A stretch of DNA of 64,000 nucleotides from an uncultured Flavihumibacter sp. Lineage in GTDB: Bacteria > Bacteroidota > Bacteroidia > Chitinophagales > Chitinophagaceae. The stretch is taken from the NCBI GenBank assembly GCA_902168105.1, contig CABHOY010000019.1, forward strand, positions 248,001 through 312,000. Direction: 5' to 3'. Below the pieces are notes generated by a model. It was not told where the DNA came from and searched no databases. It saw only the letters and a program-made list of their open reading frames with translations. Shown piece by piece: positions 1 to 7,586 of this stretch; the first letter of the stretch is position 1; each line of letters begins with the position of its first letter. Position numbers and translations under genes: made by a program.

Positions 1-2
1 CC

Positions 3-383
3 AACATGATGTGCTCACATGTGCACAACCTGAAGCAGGTAGATGAAATTGCAGAATATATCATTGACCGTCAGGGATATACGAATGTTGACTGGTTGAC
101 GAAGAAATTCAAGATGTCACGTCATACACTGGAAAGGAAATTTATGGAAGTGATAGGGCTGACGCCGCAGTTATTTGCACGTATGCTCCGCTTCAGGGAT
201 GCGATGCGTCATATGCAGAAGATGAATGTGGAAGAATGGCAGGCATTTATCACAAACAACGACTACTACAGTCAGGCATTATTTATACAGGATTTCCTCT
301 TCTTCAAAGGAGAAGCGCCGGTCCTGAACCAGGAAACAGCTATCGCTCAAATGCCGGTAGCGCGCCCTGTAGCCGTAGCGTAA
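3..383 (+). CDS. AraC-family transcriptional regulator, C-terminal part (5' end outside window)
   Basis: The reading frame is already open at the window edge, so this is only the 3' part of a gene. The visible 125 or so residues form an AraC/XylS-type DNA-binding region: a first helix-turn-helix around the LTKKFKMSRHTLERKFMEV segment, then a degenerate second one ending in YYSQALFIQDFLFFKGEAP, which is the usual GYxDqshFxrxFkxxxGxsP signature. Such domains sit at the C-terminus and bind promoter DNA. The sensor domain and the regulated genes cannot be seen. A terminator-like hairpin follows at 411-444. Confidence 0.75.
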   Translation, partial: NMMCSHVHNLKQVDEIAEYIIDRQGYTNVDWLTKKFKMSRHTLERKFMEVIGLTPQLFARMLRFRDAMRHMQKMNVEEWQAFITNNDYYSQALFIQDFLFFKGEAPVLNQETAIAQMPVARPVAVA

Positions 384-410
384 CAAGACTTTAGACTAAA
401 AAATGAAAAA

Positions 411-444
411 TAAGAGAGCCGCCTCGTTCACGGGACGGCTTTTT
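411..444 (+). terminator. Rho-independent terminator after the AraC-type gene
   Basis: The hairpin pairs agccg at 417-421 with cggct at 436-440, with further CC/GG pairs inside, and is followed by a T run. It lies 28 bases past the AraC-type stop and upstream of the cupin gene. Confidence 0.6.
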
Positions 445-475
445 CATTATTACTATTTTTCCTTTCTTTTGTATC

Positions 476-991
476 ATGTACACACCGAGCCACAACGCCG
501 CCTACTGGCGGGAACACCTGCGCTTACAGTCCCACGTAGAAGGGGGCTCATTCAGAGAAACCTATCGTTCCTCCTGGGAGTTTAAACGATCTGAATTGCC
601 GGCGGCTGTGAAGGGCGACCGGAATGCTTCGACTGCGATCTATTTCCTGCTGGAAGAGGGCCAGTTCTCTGCATTCCACCGTATCGCGGCCGATGAGATG
701 TGGCATTTTTATGATGGACATTCCCTGGTTATCTACGATATCGATCCACAGGGTGGGTTAACCGTCCACAAACTGGGCCTGAACATAGAAGCTGGCGAAC
801 AACCTCAGTTGGTGATCAGGGCCGGCCACTGGTTTGCATCCCGTACTGAAGTACCCGGCGGTTTTGCCCTGGTTGGCTGCACCGTTGCACCAGGTTTCGA
901 TTTCGCTGATTTCGAAATGGCAACGAAGGATGGCCTTCAGGCGTTATACCCGCAACATGGAGAGCTGATCGCCTCTCTGGTATATAGTTGA
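476..991 (+). CDS. Cupin-fold protein, DUF985 (Cupin_5) family
   Basis: The protein has 171 residues, normal for this single-domain family. Characteristic stretches are the N-terminal LQSHVEGGSFRETYRS, the central STAIYFLLEEGQFSAFHRI-ADEMWHFYDG, and the C-terminal GFALVGCTVAPGFDFADFE. These are hallmarks of the RmlC-like DUF985 cupins. No enzymatic activity is firmly established for the family, and a sugar-epimerase-like or metal-binding role is only suggested by the fold. There is no signal peptide, so it should be cytosolic. The ATG at 476 is the first codon that gives the conserved N-terminus. It appears to be a single-gene unit between terminators. Confidence 0.85.
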   Translation: MYTPSHNAAYWREHLRLQSHVEGGSFRETYRSSWEFKRSELPAAVKGDRNASTAIYFLLEEGQFSAFHRIAADEMWHFYDGHSLVIYDIDPQGGLTVHKLGLNIEAGEQPQLVIRAGHWFASRTEVPGGFALVGCTVAPGFDFADFEMATKDGLQALYPQHGELIASLVYS

Positions 992-1236
992 TACGACTGA
1001 TGAGGATCAGCTATGGACTATCAGCCATAAATATTATATTCGCTTTTGATCGTCGGGGTACTTACTTAAGTGAGTTGTAACTTACAATTAAAAAAACACA
1101 ACGCTCTACCAACTGTATGTCGGGGCTATGGCCCAACGTTTGTAGACTTTTGCATACATTACTAACTAACAAACATCATCACTATGGACCTATGTTCCGC
1201 TATGGACTGCGGTCCGCAGCAACTATCTCTTCCGTT

Positions 1237-1851
1237 ATGAAAAGATTCTTTCGTTTCGTTTTTTTCCTGTCCCTGGCAATCCTGCTATTTTGGTTGGGCA
1301 AACAATTCGGCAGTAAAAGTGTAAATCAGAGCATTCTTTCCAACAGCCAGATCGTACGTGAGATCGCGGAACTGGCCAGTCTTGAAGTACAGGGTAATGC
1401 CACTATCAAACGCAGTAATATAGCTGATGACGGAGAGTGGACAACAAACCTTAAAAAGGCTTTTCTGGAGAATACCATCTGGGTATCTATCCCTTACCTG
1501 GCTAAATATGGCATCAATGCAGATGAGAAGAATTTCCGTATAACAGTGTCAGACAAGAAGATCACTATTAATCTGCCACAGCCGAAACTACTGAGTTACG
1601 AGCTTAAGGTAGATAAAATGGAAACGTCCAACAGGAAAGGCTGGTTCCTGTTCCAGGATGATGAAACCTATACCGATGTGCAGAAAAAACTGTATCAGAA
1701 TTCCCGTGATCAGCTGGAGAACAATAACCTGTACATTAATCAGTCAAAAGAGAAACTCACCAAGATCATCAGGCAATATTATGAGCCTTTCCTTCATGAT
1801 CATGAGCTGGAAATCACATTCGGCAACAGCGCGCCGGTATTATTGAATTAA
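1237..1851 (+). CDS. DUF4230 family membrane-anchored protein
   Basis: I chose the ATG at 1237 (204 residues) because it puts the hydrophobic segment FFRFVFFLSLAILLFWLG directly at the N-terminus. The open frame reaches back to 1117, but the extra residues look like upstream leader. After the anchor comes an extracytoplasmic alpha/beta region with TIKRSNIADDGEWTTNLKKAF..WVSIPYLAKYGIN and KKITINLPQPKLLSYEL, typical of DUF4230. The molecular role is unknown. The gene ends 28 bases from the converging gene at 1880-2599. Confidence 0.75.
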   Translation: MKRFFRFVFFLSLAILLFWLGKQFGSKSVNQSILSNSQIVREIAELASLEVQGNATIKRSNIADDGEWTTNLKKAFLENTIWVSIPYLAKYGINADEKNFRITVSDKKITINLPQPKLLSYELKVDKMETSNRKGWFLFQDDETYTDVQKKLYQNSRDQLENNNLYINQSKEKLTKIIRQYYEPFLHDHELEITFGNSAPVLLN

Positions 1852-1879
1852 TAAGGGGCAAGTCCTTCTGTATGCTCTG

Positions 1880-2599
1880 CTAGGCAGCATTGGTGGCAAT
1901 GTATTTCACCAGGGACCGCTTGGCGATAGGCAGTAAGGTCTCTGTTACCGGAAATACAAGGTTTGTATCAATGCGGTATACTGCAGGGGTAGGCAGCTGT
2001 TTGCGTTGCCTCACAAGGCCTGTTTTAATATGCTCGCAGGTATGCACCAGGTCTTTGGTGTACGTGTCGAGGTATTGTGTATGAATACCACGGTACTTTT
2101 CATCATGGCGCTCAAAAATGCTTAATCTGTACTCATATACTATAACGTCCTGGTAGCGGCCGTCACAAAGGAAGAAGTAGCCTTCCTGCGTATCCAGCGG
2201 GATCAGCCCTACGGGCGAAATGTTCAGACTTTCCTCCACAAATTCATAGATCTCCGTGCCTTCACGGATGGCGCCATTCATCTTTTGAATAGCGTACTGG
2301 ATAATAGTTTCCAGCTCCTGCATCAGTTCATCGTCGGCGATCATCTGTTCATAAAGCAGTTGCAGGCGCTCCATATTCACGGCAGTAAGGCGTTTCGGGA
2401 ACTGCTGCTGAAGGAACTGTTTGTTTTCCCTGAAAGACAGCAGGTTGTTGTAATGGAAGATAACGTCCCCCAGCTGCGGATACAGCTTGTTTTCGTTGAA
2501 GTAACGGGTTATTTGCTGCAGGTAAGCAAGTAGGGTATACTTTTTCTGCTCAAAATCGATATAACCATCAGCAAACCACGTCTCACTCAGGCTACTCAT
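1880..2599 (-). CDS. Conserved hypothetical protein (Bacteroidota type)
   Basis: This 239-residue protein is soluble, with no signal peptide and no obvious catalytic motif. The N-terminal half is predicted helical and rich in Gln, Leu and Glu (YLQQITRYFNENKLYPQLGDV, then FLQQQFPKRL). The C-terminal half has beta-strand character (VGLIPLDTQEGYFFLCDGRYQDVIVYEYRLSIF). I do not recognise a named family with confidence. It is transcribed alone on the minus strand, facing the DUF4230 gene. The start at 2599 is an ATG followed by a well-formed N-terminus. Confidence 0.6.
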   Translation of the reverse strand: MSSLSETWFADGYIDFEQKKYTLLAYLQQITRYFNENKLYPQLGDVIFHYNNLLSFRENKQFLQQQFPKRLTAVNMERLQLLYEQMIADDELMQELETIIQYAIQKMNGAIREGTEIYEFVEESLNISPVGLIPLDTQEGYFFLCDGRYQDVIVYEYRLSIFERHDEKYRGIHTQYLDTYTKDLVHTCEHIKTGLVRQRKQLPTPAVYRIDTNLVFPVTETLLPIAKRSLVKYIATNAA

Positions 2600-2790
2600 A
2601 TCAAAATAATTTAATGGATTATACCTATTAATTTACAAAAAATCAGGCAACTATCCATAAAACGGAAGTGGTAATTCCCGCCACTGTTAACGGTATATTT
2701 ACTTTATGAAATAATTTCCTGGGGCGATGTATTTATTGAACTTATTTGTTTATCTTCAATATTATTTTTCATTTTTTTAATTTTTTAGTC

Positions 2791-3117
2791 ATGAACATTT
2801 ACGTAGCCAACCTGCACTACAGGTTGAACGATGAAGACCTTCACCAGATATTTAGCGAATTTGGAGAGGTTACTTCCGCTAAAATTATCAAGGACCATGA
2901 GACTGGCCGTTCACGCGGTTTCGGATTTGTGGAGATGCCCAACCAGGAAGAAGGTAGCAAGGCTATGGATAGTTTGAACGGTACTGAAATCGAAGGCAAG
3001 CAACTGATGGTAAACGAAGCAAGACCTAAACAACCGAATAATAACTCAAGAGGTGGTGGATTTAATCGCGGTGGCGGCGGTGGATACGGCGGCGGCGGCG
3101 GCCGTGGTCGTTATTAA
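2791..3117 (+). CDS. Glycine-rich RNA-binding protein with one RRM
   Basis: From the ATG at 2791 the product has 108 residues. It holds one RNA recognition motif at about residues 1-80, with RNP2 at the start (IYVANL) and RNP1 at RSRGFGFVEM. These carry the aromatic residues that stack on RNA bases. A tail of Gly, Arg and Asn (NNSRGGGFNRGGGGGYGGG) resembles eukaryotic and cyanobacterial cold-induced Rbp proteins. Small RRM proteins of this kind are common in Bacteroidota and are thought to bind single-stranded RNA broadly. The frame could start at 2746, but those residues are translated AT-rich leader. A terminator follows at 3154-3182. Confidence 0.9.
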   Translation: MNIYVANLHYRLNDEDLHQIFSEFGEVTSAKIIKDHETGRSRGFGFVEMPNQEEGSKAMDSLNGTEIEGKQLMVNEARPKQPNNNSRGGGFNRGGGGGYGGGGGRGRY

Positions 3118-3153
3118 TTCTGTTGGCCAAAGCTTATCTCGGTCAAGAAATTG

Positions 3154-3182
3154 AAAAAGGCTCCTGCAAAGGAGCTTTTTTT
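3154..3182 (+). terminator. Rho-independent terminator of the RRM gene
   Basis: GGCTCC and GGAGC arms form a short stem around a tgcaaa loop, preceded by an A run and followed by seven T. It lies 37 bases after the stop codon. Confidence 0.8.
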
Positions 3183-3452
3183 ATGCCCATAAGTTTCGCT
3201 TACACTGTTCCGCCATGCGTTGTATGACCCTGCTATACAGGGAATTACAAACAGCTTCTGTAAAAAAAATTACGAATGACAAAATACAGATCCACGATTG
3301 TTATCGTCCTTGTATTTATCATTCGTAATAAATATCTATACACGGCTTATGATATGTGTTGCGCCACTATTCTGGCATAACATCGTTAACCGCAGATCCC
3401 CCCACATATACCTTCCTATAGATGTGTCGCCTCAACGAAGCATCGTTCCAGG
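3183..3452. other. Intergenic region with an ATTACGAAT inverted repeat
   Basis: No coding potential is apparent. Bases 3269-3286 and 3313-3329 are inverted copies built on attacgaatga, separated by about 26 bases. Together they could form a stem-loop between the RRM gene and the 3' end of the E2 gene. Function unknown. Confidence 0.5.
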
Positions 3453-4850
3453 TTAGTAACTCCTGTGCTCATCAAAATTCTCCAGTTCCTGTGCTACTGC
3501 ACTCAGGAAGGTAGAACCCAATGCGCCGTCTACGATACGGTGATCGTAAGACAGTGACAGGTACATCATATGACGGATGGCGATGGTATCACCATGAGAT
3601 GTTTCTATTACAACGGGGCGTTTTTTGATAGCACCTACTGCCAGGATAGCCACCTGCGGCTGATTGATGATCGGTGTACCAGCCAGGCTGCCAAAGGTGC
3701 CTACGTTGGTCAGGGTAATAGTACCGTTCTGTGTATCATCAGGTTTCAGGCGGTTCTGACGGGCTGCATTAGCCAGCTGGTTTACCTGACGGGTCAGGCC
3801 TACCAGGTTAAGCATGTCAGCATTACGGATCACCGGAACGATCAGGTTACCTGTAGGCAAAGCTGTCGCCATACCGATGTTGATGTCTTTCTTAACAATG
3901 ATCTTATCACCGTCCAGTGAACTGTTTAACAGTGGGAAACGTTTGATGCACTTTATCATCGCTTCGATGAAGAGCGGTGTAAAAGTGATCTTCTCTCCTT
4001 CCCTCTTCTCGAAATCCTTCTTCACCTGATCACGCCATTTCACCATATTGGTCACATCCGCTTCTGCAAAGCTGGTTACGTGTGGACTGGTATGTTTGCT
4101 ACGCACCATATGCTCGGCTATCAGCTTACGCATACGGTCCATTTCAATGATCTCCACATTACCGCCATAGCTGGCAGTGCTTACCGGAGCAGATGCTGGC
4201 TGAGAGCTAACGCCATTGTTCGTAGCAGCAGTTGGAGTAACAGCAGCCGGGCGACTTACAGGTTGTTCTGCAGCAGGTGCAGGCGTTTCTGTCCTCTGAG
4301 CTACAGGAGTAGCTGCAGGAACAAGTCCCTTGCTCTTCGCTTCTACAAAGTTCAGTATATCTTTTTTGGTGACACGGCCTTCATTGCCGGTACCAGGTAT
4401 TTTTTCCAATTCAGCAAAACTGATACCTTCCTGCTGTGCAATGGTAAGCACCAGCGGAGAATAAAAACGTGCACCGCTGGTCACGAACTGTGCCTCATAA
4501 GGAGTGCTCACCGTTTCATGCGAAACAGGTGTTTCTTCCCTGACTACGGCAGGAGCTTCCTGCGCTGCGGGAGGCGCAACGGGAGCAGTAGTGGCAAAAC
4601 CAGCATCAGCAACAGTGTTGATACGAGCAATGACAGTACCTACTGGTACTACGTCATTTTCTGCGTACAGAATCTCTGTAATTTCCCCATCAGCTATAGA
4701 AGGTACTTCGCTATCCACCTTATCCGTAGCAATTTCAAGCACAGTTTCATCAGATTTCACCTGATCTCCCGGCTTCTTATGCCAGCGTAATATGGTGGCT
4801 TCCATAATACTTTCCCCCATTTTGGGCATTACCAGTTCTACAATGGCCAT
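3453..4850 (-). CDS. 2-oxo acid dehydrogenase complex E2 (dihydrolipoamide acyltransferase)
   Basis: The 465-residue product transfers acyl groups from its lipoyl arm to CoA, as the core of a pyruvate- or branched-chain-type dehydrogenase complex. The lipoyl domain spans residues 1-75, with the lipoylated lysine at K44 in ATDKVDSE. An Ala/Pro-rich linker follows, then an E3/E1-binding domain (YSPLVLTIAQQEGISFAEL..GNEGRVTKKDI), another Ala/Pro linker, and the catalytic domain ending in SLSYDHRIVDG, which carries the active-site His. I chose the ATG at 4850, since MAIVELVMPKMGES is the standard N-terminus. The family alone does not separate acetyl from branched-chain substrates. The E1 and E3 genes are not adjacent. 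Confidence 0.9.
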   Translation of the reverse strand: MAIVELVMPKMGESIMEATILRWHKKPGDQVKSDETVLEIATDKVDSEVPSIADGEITEILYAENDVVPVGTVIARINTVADAGFATTAPVAPPAAQEAPAVVREETPVSHETVSTPYEAQFVTSGARFYSPLVLTIAQQEGISFAELEKIPGTGNEGRVTKKDILNFVEAKSKGLVPAATPVAQRTETPAPAAEQPVSRPAAVTPTAATNNGVSSQPASAPVSTASYGGNVEIIEMDRMRKLIAEHMVRSKHTSPHVTSFAEADVTNMVKWRDQVKKDFEKREGEKITFTPLFIEAMIKCIKRFPLLNSSLDGDKIIVKKDINIGMATALPTGNLIVPVIRNADMLNLVGLTRQVNQLANAARQNRLKPDDTQNGTITLTNVGTFGSLAGTPIINQPQVAILAVGAIKKRPVVIETSHGDTIAIRHMMYLSLSYDHRIVDGALGSTFLSAVAQELENFDEHRSY

Positions 4851-4892
4851 AAAATTGTGTTTAGCGTTTTGGTACGGGAACAAAAGTAAGGT

Positions 4893-6149
4893 TTATACTA
4901 TCAACTTCCTCAATTCATTCATCGCATAGGCTGCTGTCATATGTATGTTATTCAACCGGTCAAAACGCAACTGGAACTTCACTGTCACCAGTTCTTTGGC
5001 ACTGCCGGCCGCTATCCATACTGTACCTACCGGCTTTTCCGGAGTACCGCCATCAGGCCCCATGATGCCCGATACAGCTATAACATAATCAGTTTTTAAC
5101 TGCTGTAGTGCGCCTATCGCCATTTCTCTCACGACTGCTTCGCTCACCGCACCATTTGTCTGTAAAGTTTCCTGTTTTACGTGCAGCAATCCGCTTTTAA
5201 TTTCGTTGGCATAACTTACAATACTGCCTTTATACCAGGCCGAACTTCCCGGCACCAGCGTAATATTGTGCGCAATGAAACCTCCGGTACAGCTTTCTGC
5301 CGTACCTACCGTTTTGCCTTTTTCTTTCAGCAGGTTTCCCAGCACTTCTGCAATAGGAAGGTCCTGATCTGCCACGGCAATATCTGCCAGCAGTTCCTTC
5401 ATCTGATGAAAATAGATGGACAATGCGGCTGCAGTAGATAACTTATCTATCCCGAAAGAGGTAAGCCGCAGCTTCAGCAGGCCATAAGACGGCAGGTAAG
5501 CCAGCTTGATATGCGGAGGCAGGGATGACTCAAAATGTGCCAGCCGTTCTGCAATGAACGACTCTCCCATGCCCGAAGTCAGCAATGTCTGATGTACGAT
5601 GGCCGGCGTCTGGAAGTATTCCTGTAAGCGTGGTAACACGTGATCGGACATCAGTCCTTTCATTTCATGTGGTACGCCCGGCATAGAGACGTAGACCTTT
5701 CCATCCTTCTCGAACCACATGCCCGGCGCGGTGCCCCTGGTATTATGCAGCACAGTGGCTACATCGGGAACCAGCGCCTGGTCTACGTTACGTTGCAGCG
5801 TTGGCAGGTTCCTGCTTGCGAAGAACTCCATCACCTGCAGATAGGTGGCTTCGTCCCTCACCAGCTTTCCGCCGAAATATTCACACAATACGGGTTTGGT
5901 AATATCATCTGCCGTAGGCCCCAATCCGCCCGTGATCAACACAATGTCCGACACAGCCCCTTCCCTGTCCAATGCCTCCAGGATAGCTTCCCTTACATCT
6001 CCGATGGCTACACGGCGGTGTACCCATATCCCCATCGCGTTCAGGTGCTGGGCTATCCAGGCCGAATTCGTGTCTATTGTCTGTCCTATCAGTAGTTCAT
6101 CTCCTATCGTGATGATACTTGCTAATACCTTATCCGCTTGTACTGTCAT
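4893..6149 (-). CDS. cinA: CinA-like protein (nicotinamide-nucleotide amidohydrolase / PncC type)
   Basis: This 418-residue, two-domain protein has the usual CinA length. The N-terminal COG1058 / molybdopterin-binding-like domain carries ITIGDELLIGQTIDTNS and GGLGPTADDIT. The C-terminal amidohydrolase domain carries TAESCTGGFIAHNIT with the catalytic Ser, and AVSGIMGPDGGTPEKPVGTV. The family hydrolyses NMN to nicotinate mononucleotide in NAD salvage, and the N-terminal domain is linked to ADP-ribose pyrophosphatase activity. The stop of the upstream thioesterase gene is 2 bases before this start, so they are probably co-transcribed. The E2 gene follows 42 bases downstream. Confidence 0.93.
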   Translation of the reverse strand: MTVQADKVLASIITIGDELLIGQTIDTNSAWIAQHLNAMGIWVHRRVAIGDVREAILEALDREGAVSDIVLITGGLGPTADDITKPVLCEYFGGKLVRDEATYLQVMEFFASRNLPTLQRNVDQALVPDVATVLHNTRGTAPGMWFEKDGKVYVSMPGVPHEMKGLMSDHVLPRLQEYFQTPAIVHQTLLTSGMGESFIAERLAHFESSLPPHIKLAYLPSYGLLKLRLTSFGIDKLSTAAALSIYFHQMKELLADIAVADQDLPIAEVLGNLLKEKGKTVGTAESCTGGFIAHNITLVPGSSAWYKGSIVSYANEIKSGLLHVKQETLQTNGAVSEAVVREMAIGALQQLKTDYVIAVSGIMGPDGGTPEKPVGTVWIAAGSAKELVTVKFQLRFDRLNNIHMTAAYAMNELRKLIV

Positions 6150-6151
6150 GA

Positions 6152-6571
6152 TTACATGCTTTTTTCAAAGAAAGGCGCCAGGCGTTCCATCATGACCGGG
6201 GGCATCCCATACCGTAGTTTGGTATCTGCATGCAGGAATACCAGGGTAGTGACGCCTACGTTCAGCAGCTCGCCCTTTTCGTTATACAATTCTGTATGGA
6301 ACCGGATCTTGTGATCTACCGGCAATTCCTTCAATATAGTCTTAACTGTTATAAGATCATCATAATAGGCCGGGCGCAGGTACTTTGAGTTTAGCTCCGC
6401 TACCGGCATGATGATACCTTGTTTTTCCAGTTCTGCATAGGTAAAACCCAGCGTCCTGATGGCCTCCGCACGTCCTACTTCATAGTATAATGCATAATTA
6501 CCGTAATAAAGGTACCCCATCTGGTCCGTTTCACCATAGCGTACGCGTATCTGTGTCGTCTGTATAAACAT
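6152..6571 (-). CDS. Acyl-CoA thioesterase, YbgC/FadM-like hotdog fold
   Basis: The product has 139 residues and one hotdog domain. The N-terminal RVRYGETDQMGYLYYGNYALYYEVGR and IRTLG region is the 4-hydroxybenzoyl-CoA thioesterase-type signature, with the catalytic Asp in ETDQMG. Members hydrolyse acyl-CoA thioesters, and the substrate cannot be told from sequence. It is immediately upstream of cinA (2-base gap) on the same strand. Confidence 0.88.
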   Translation of the reverse strand: MFIQTTQIRVRYGETDQMGYLYYGNYALYYEVGRAEAIRTLGFTYAELEKQGIIMPVAELNSKYLRPAYYDDLITVKTILKELPVDHKIRFHTELYNEKGELLNVGVTTLVFLHADTKLRYGMPPVMMERLAPFFEKSM

Positions 6572-6656
6572 AATATCGGTCTTATAAAGCCGACGCCTGC
6601 ATTCACCGCAAAATGCATTCCGCGTTTTCCGGCGCCTGCAGGCATCTGGTATTTGA

Positions 6657-7064
6657 TTATTTTCCTATCAGATGATCCAGGCTGTATTTACCTGGTCCTG
6701 CAACTAAAATAGTGGTAAATGCAGCCAGGAACAGGATGCCCATTTCGTTCTGCGAAAATGGTACATTCTTCATTACCATGAATACTACAACGCCCATCAT
6801 AAATACCAATGGTATAGCTGCAAAGCGGGTCAATAATCCGATCACTAGCAGTGCTGCGCAAAGCGTTTCCGCAAAGACTGTCAGTGACAGGGAGATGGTT
6901 TGCCCTATATGCAACGGATCAGGGAAGCCGCCTTTAATTTCGGAGAACTTGTTCAGTTTCGCTAATCCATGTGTGAACATTGCTGCTCCGAAAACCACGC
7001 GTAATACCAGCATGGCGAAATTTATAGCGCCGGTGTTCACACGTGAAGTGAATAGTTTACTCAT
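6657..7064 (-). CDS. DoxX family membrane protein
   Basis: The 135-residue protein has four predicted transmembrane helices. The first carries the DoxX pattern (LVLRVVFGAAMFTHGLAKL), followed by ETLCAALLVIGLLTRFAAIPL and VVFMVMKNV. DoxX proteins are small inner-membrane proteins. Some act with thiol or redox partners, but most have no assigned role. It stands 85 bases upstream of the thioesterase gene and may be in the same unit. Confidence 0.85.
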   Translation of the reverse strand: MSKLFTSRVNTGAINFAMLVLRVVFGAAMFTHGLAKLNKFSEIKGGFPDPLHIGQTISLSLTVFAETLCAALLVIGLLTRFAAIPLVFMMGVVVFMVMKNVPFSQNEMGILFLAAFTTILVAGPGKYSLDHLIGK

Positions 7065-7586
7065 AGAGAAAGTAATTTAATCCTGCAGATCTGTTTACTC
7101 TTTTCCTGTTTACGGTTAAAAGTATGCAGGGACGTTTTTAAATTTAAATGAACTGGTGATAGAGTGCGCCAAAAATATGATTAATAATAAACAATTAAAA
7201 CCTGTTATCAGACAATCAGGTAATTGACACCGGCAATTATTTTTATCATCTTCAATATGCACTGACAGTCAGCCGCCAGCAACAATACCATTGCGTACAA
7301 ATACCGGATTATGTGGTGTTTAGATAAGTTGGTTTAATTCTTGCGAGTCAACACCTTAATTTCAGAGCAGCACAATCAGATCATAAGCAGGTTCCGCGTA
7401 TCAGGTGCCGGTTGGCCGGTTCCCGCCAGGTCCCTTCGGACGGCGTATAGCTTAATTAAATGCAATAGCTATATTTGTTGCTGTTTTTGTCTCCCTCAAA
7501 GCAATATATTATTGATTCTGAATGGAAAATAATTTCTGTTCAGGATTCGTTTTAAACGCATATTCAAGATATAACAGGTTAAAAGC
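7065..7586. other. 522-base gap upstream of the TPR gene
   Basis: AT-rich, divergent promoter region between the DoxX gene (minus) and the TPR gene (plus). The only recognisable element is the TATATTTG box at 7470-7477. I see no RNA gene or convincing ORF. Confidence 0.5.
7470..7477 (+). promoter_or_regulatory. Candidate Bacteroidota -7 box (TATATTTG)
   Basis: This matches the TAnnTTTG consensus for the primary sigma factor of Bacteroidota, 110 bases before the TPR start. No clear TTTG -33 element is seen at the expected distance, so support is partial. Confidence 0.35.

Noticed and set aside
1117..1236. Extended N-terminus of the DUF4230 protein
   Set aside because: The extra 40 residues have no family support, and the ATG at 1237 directly precedes the membrane anchor.
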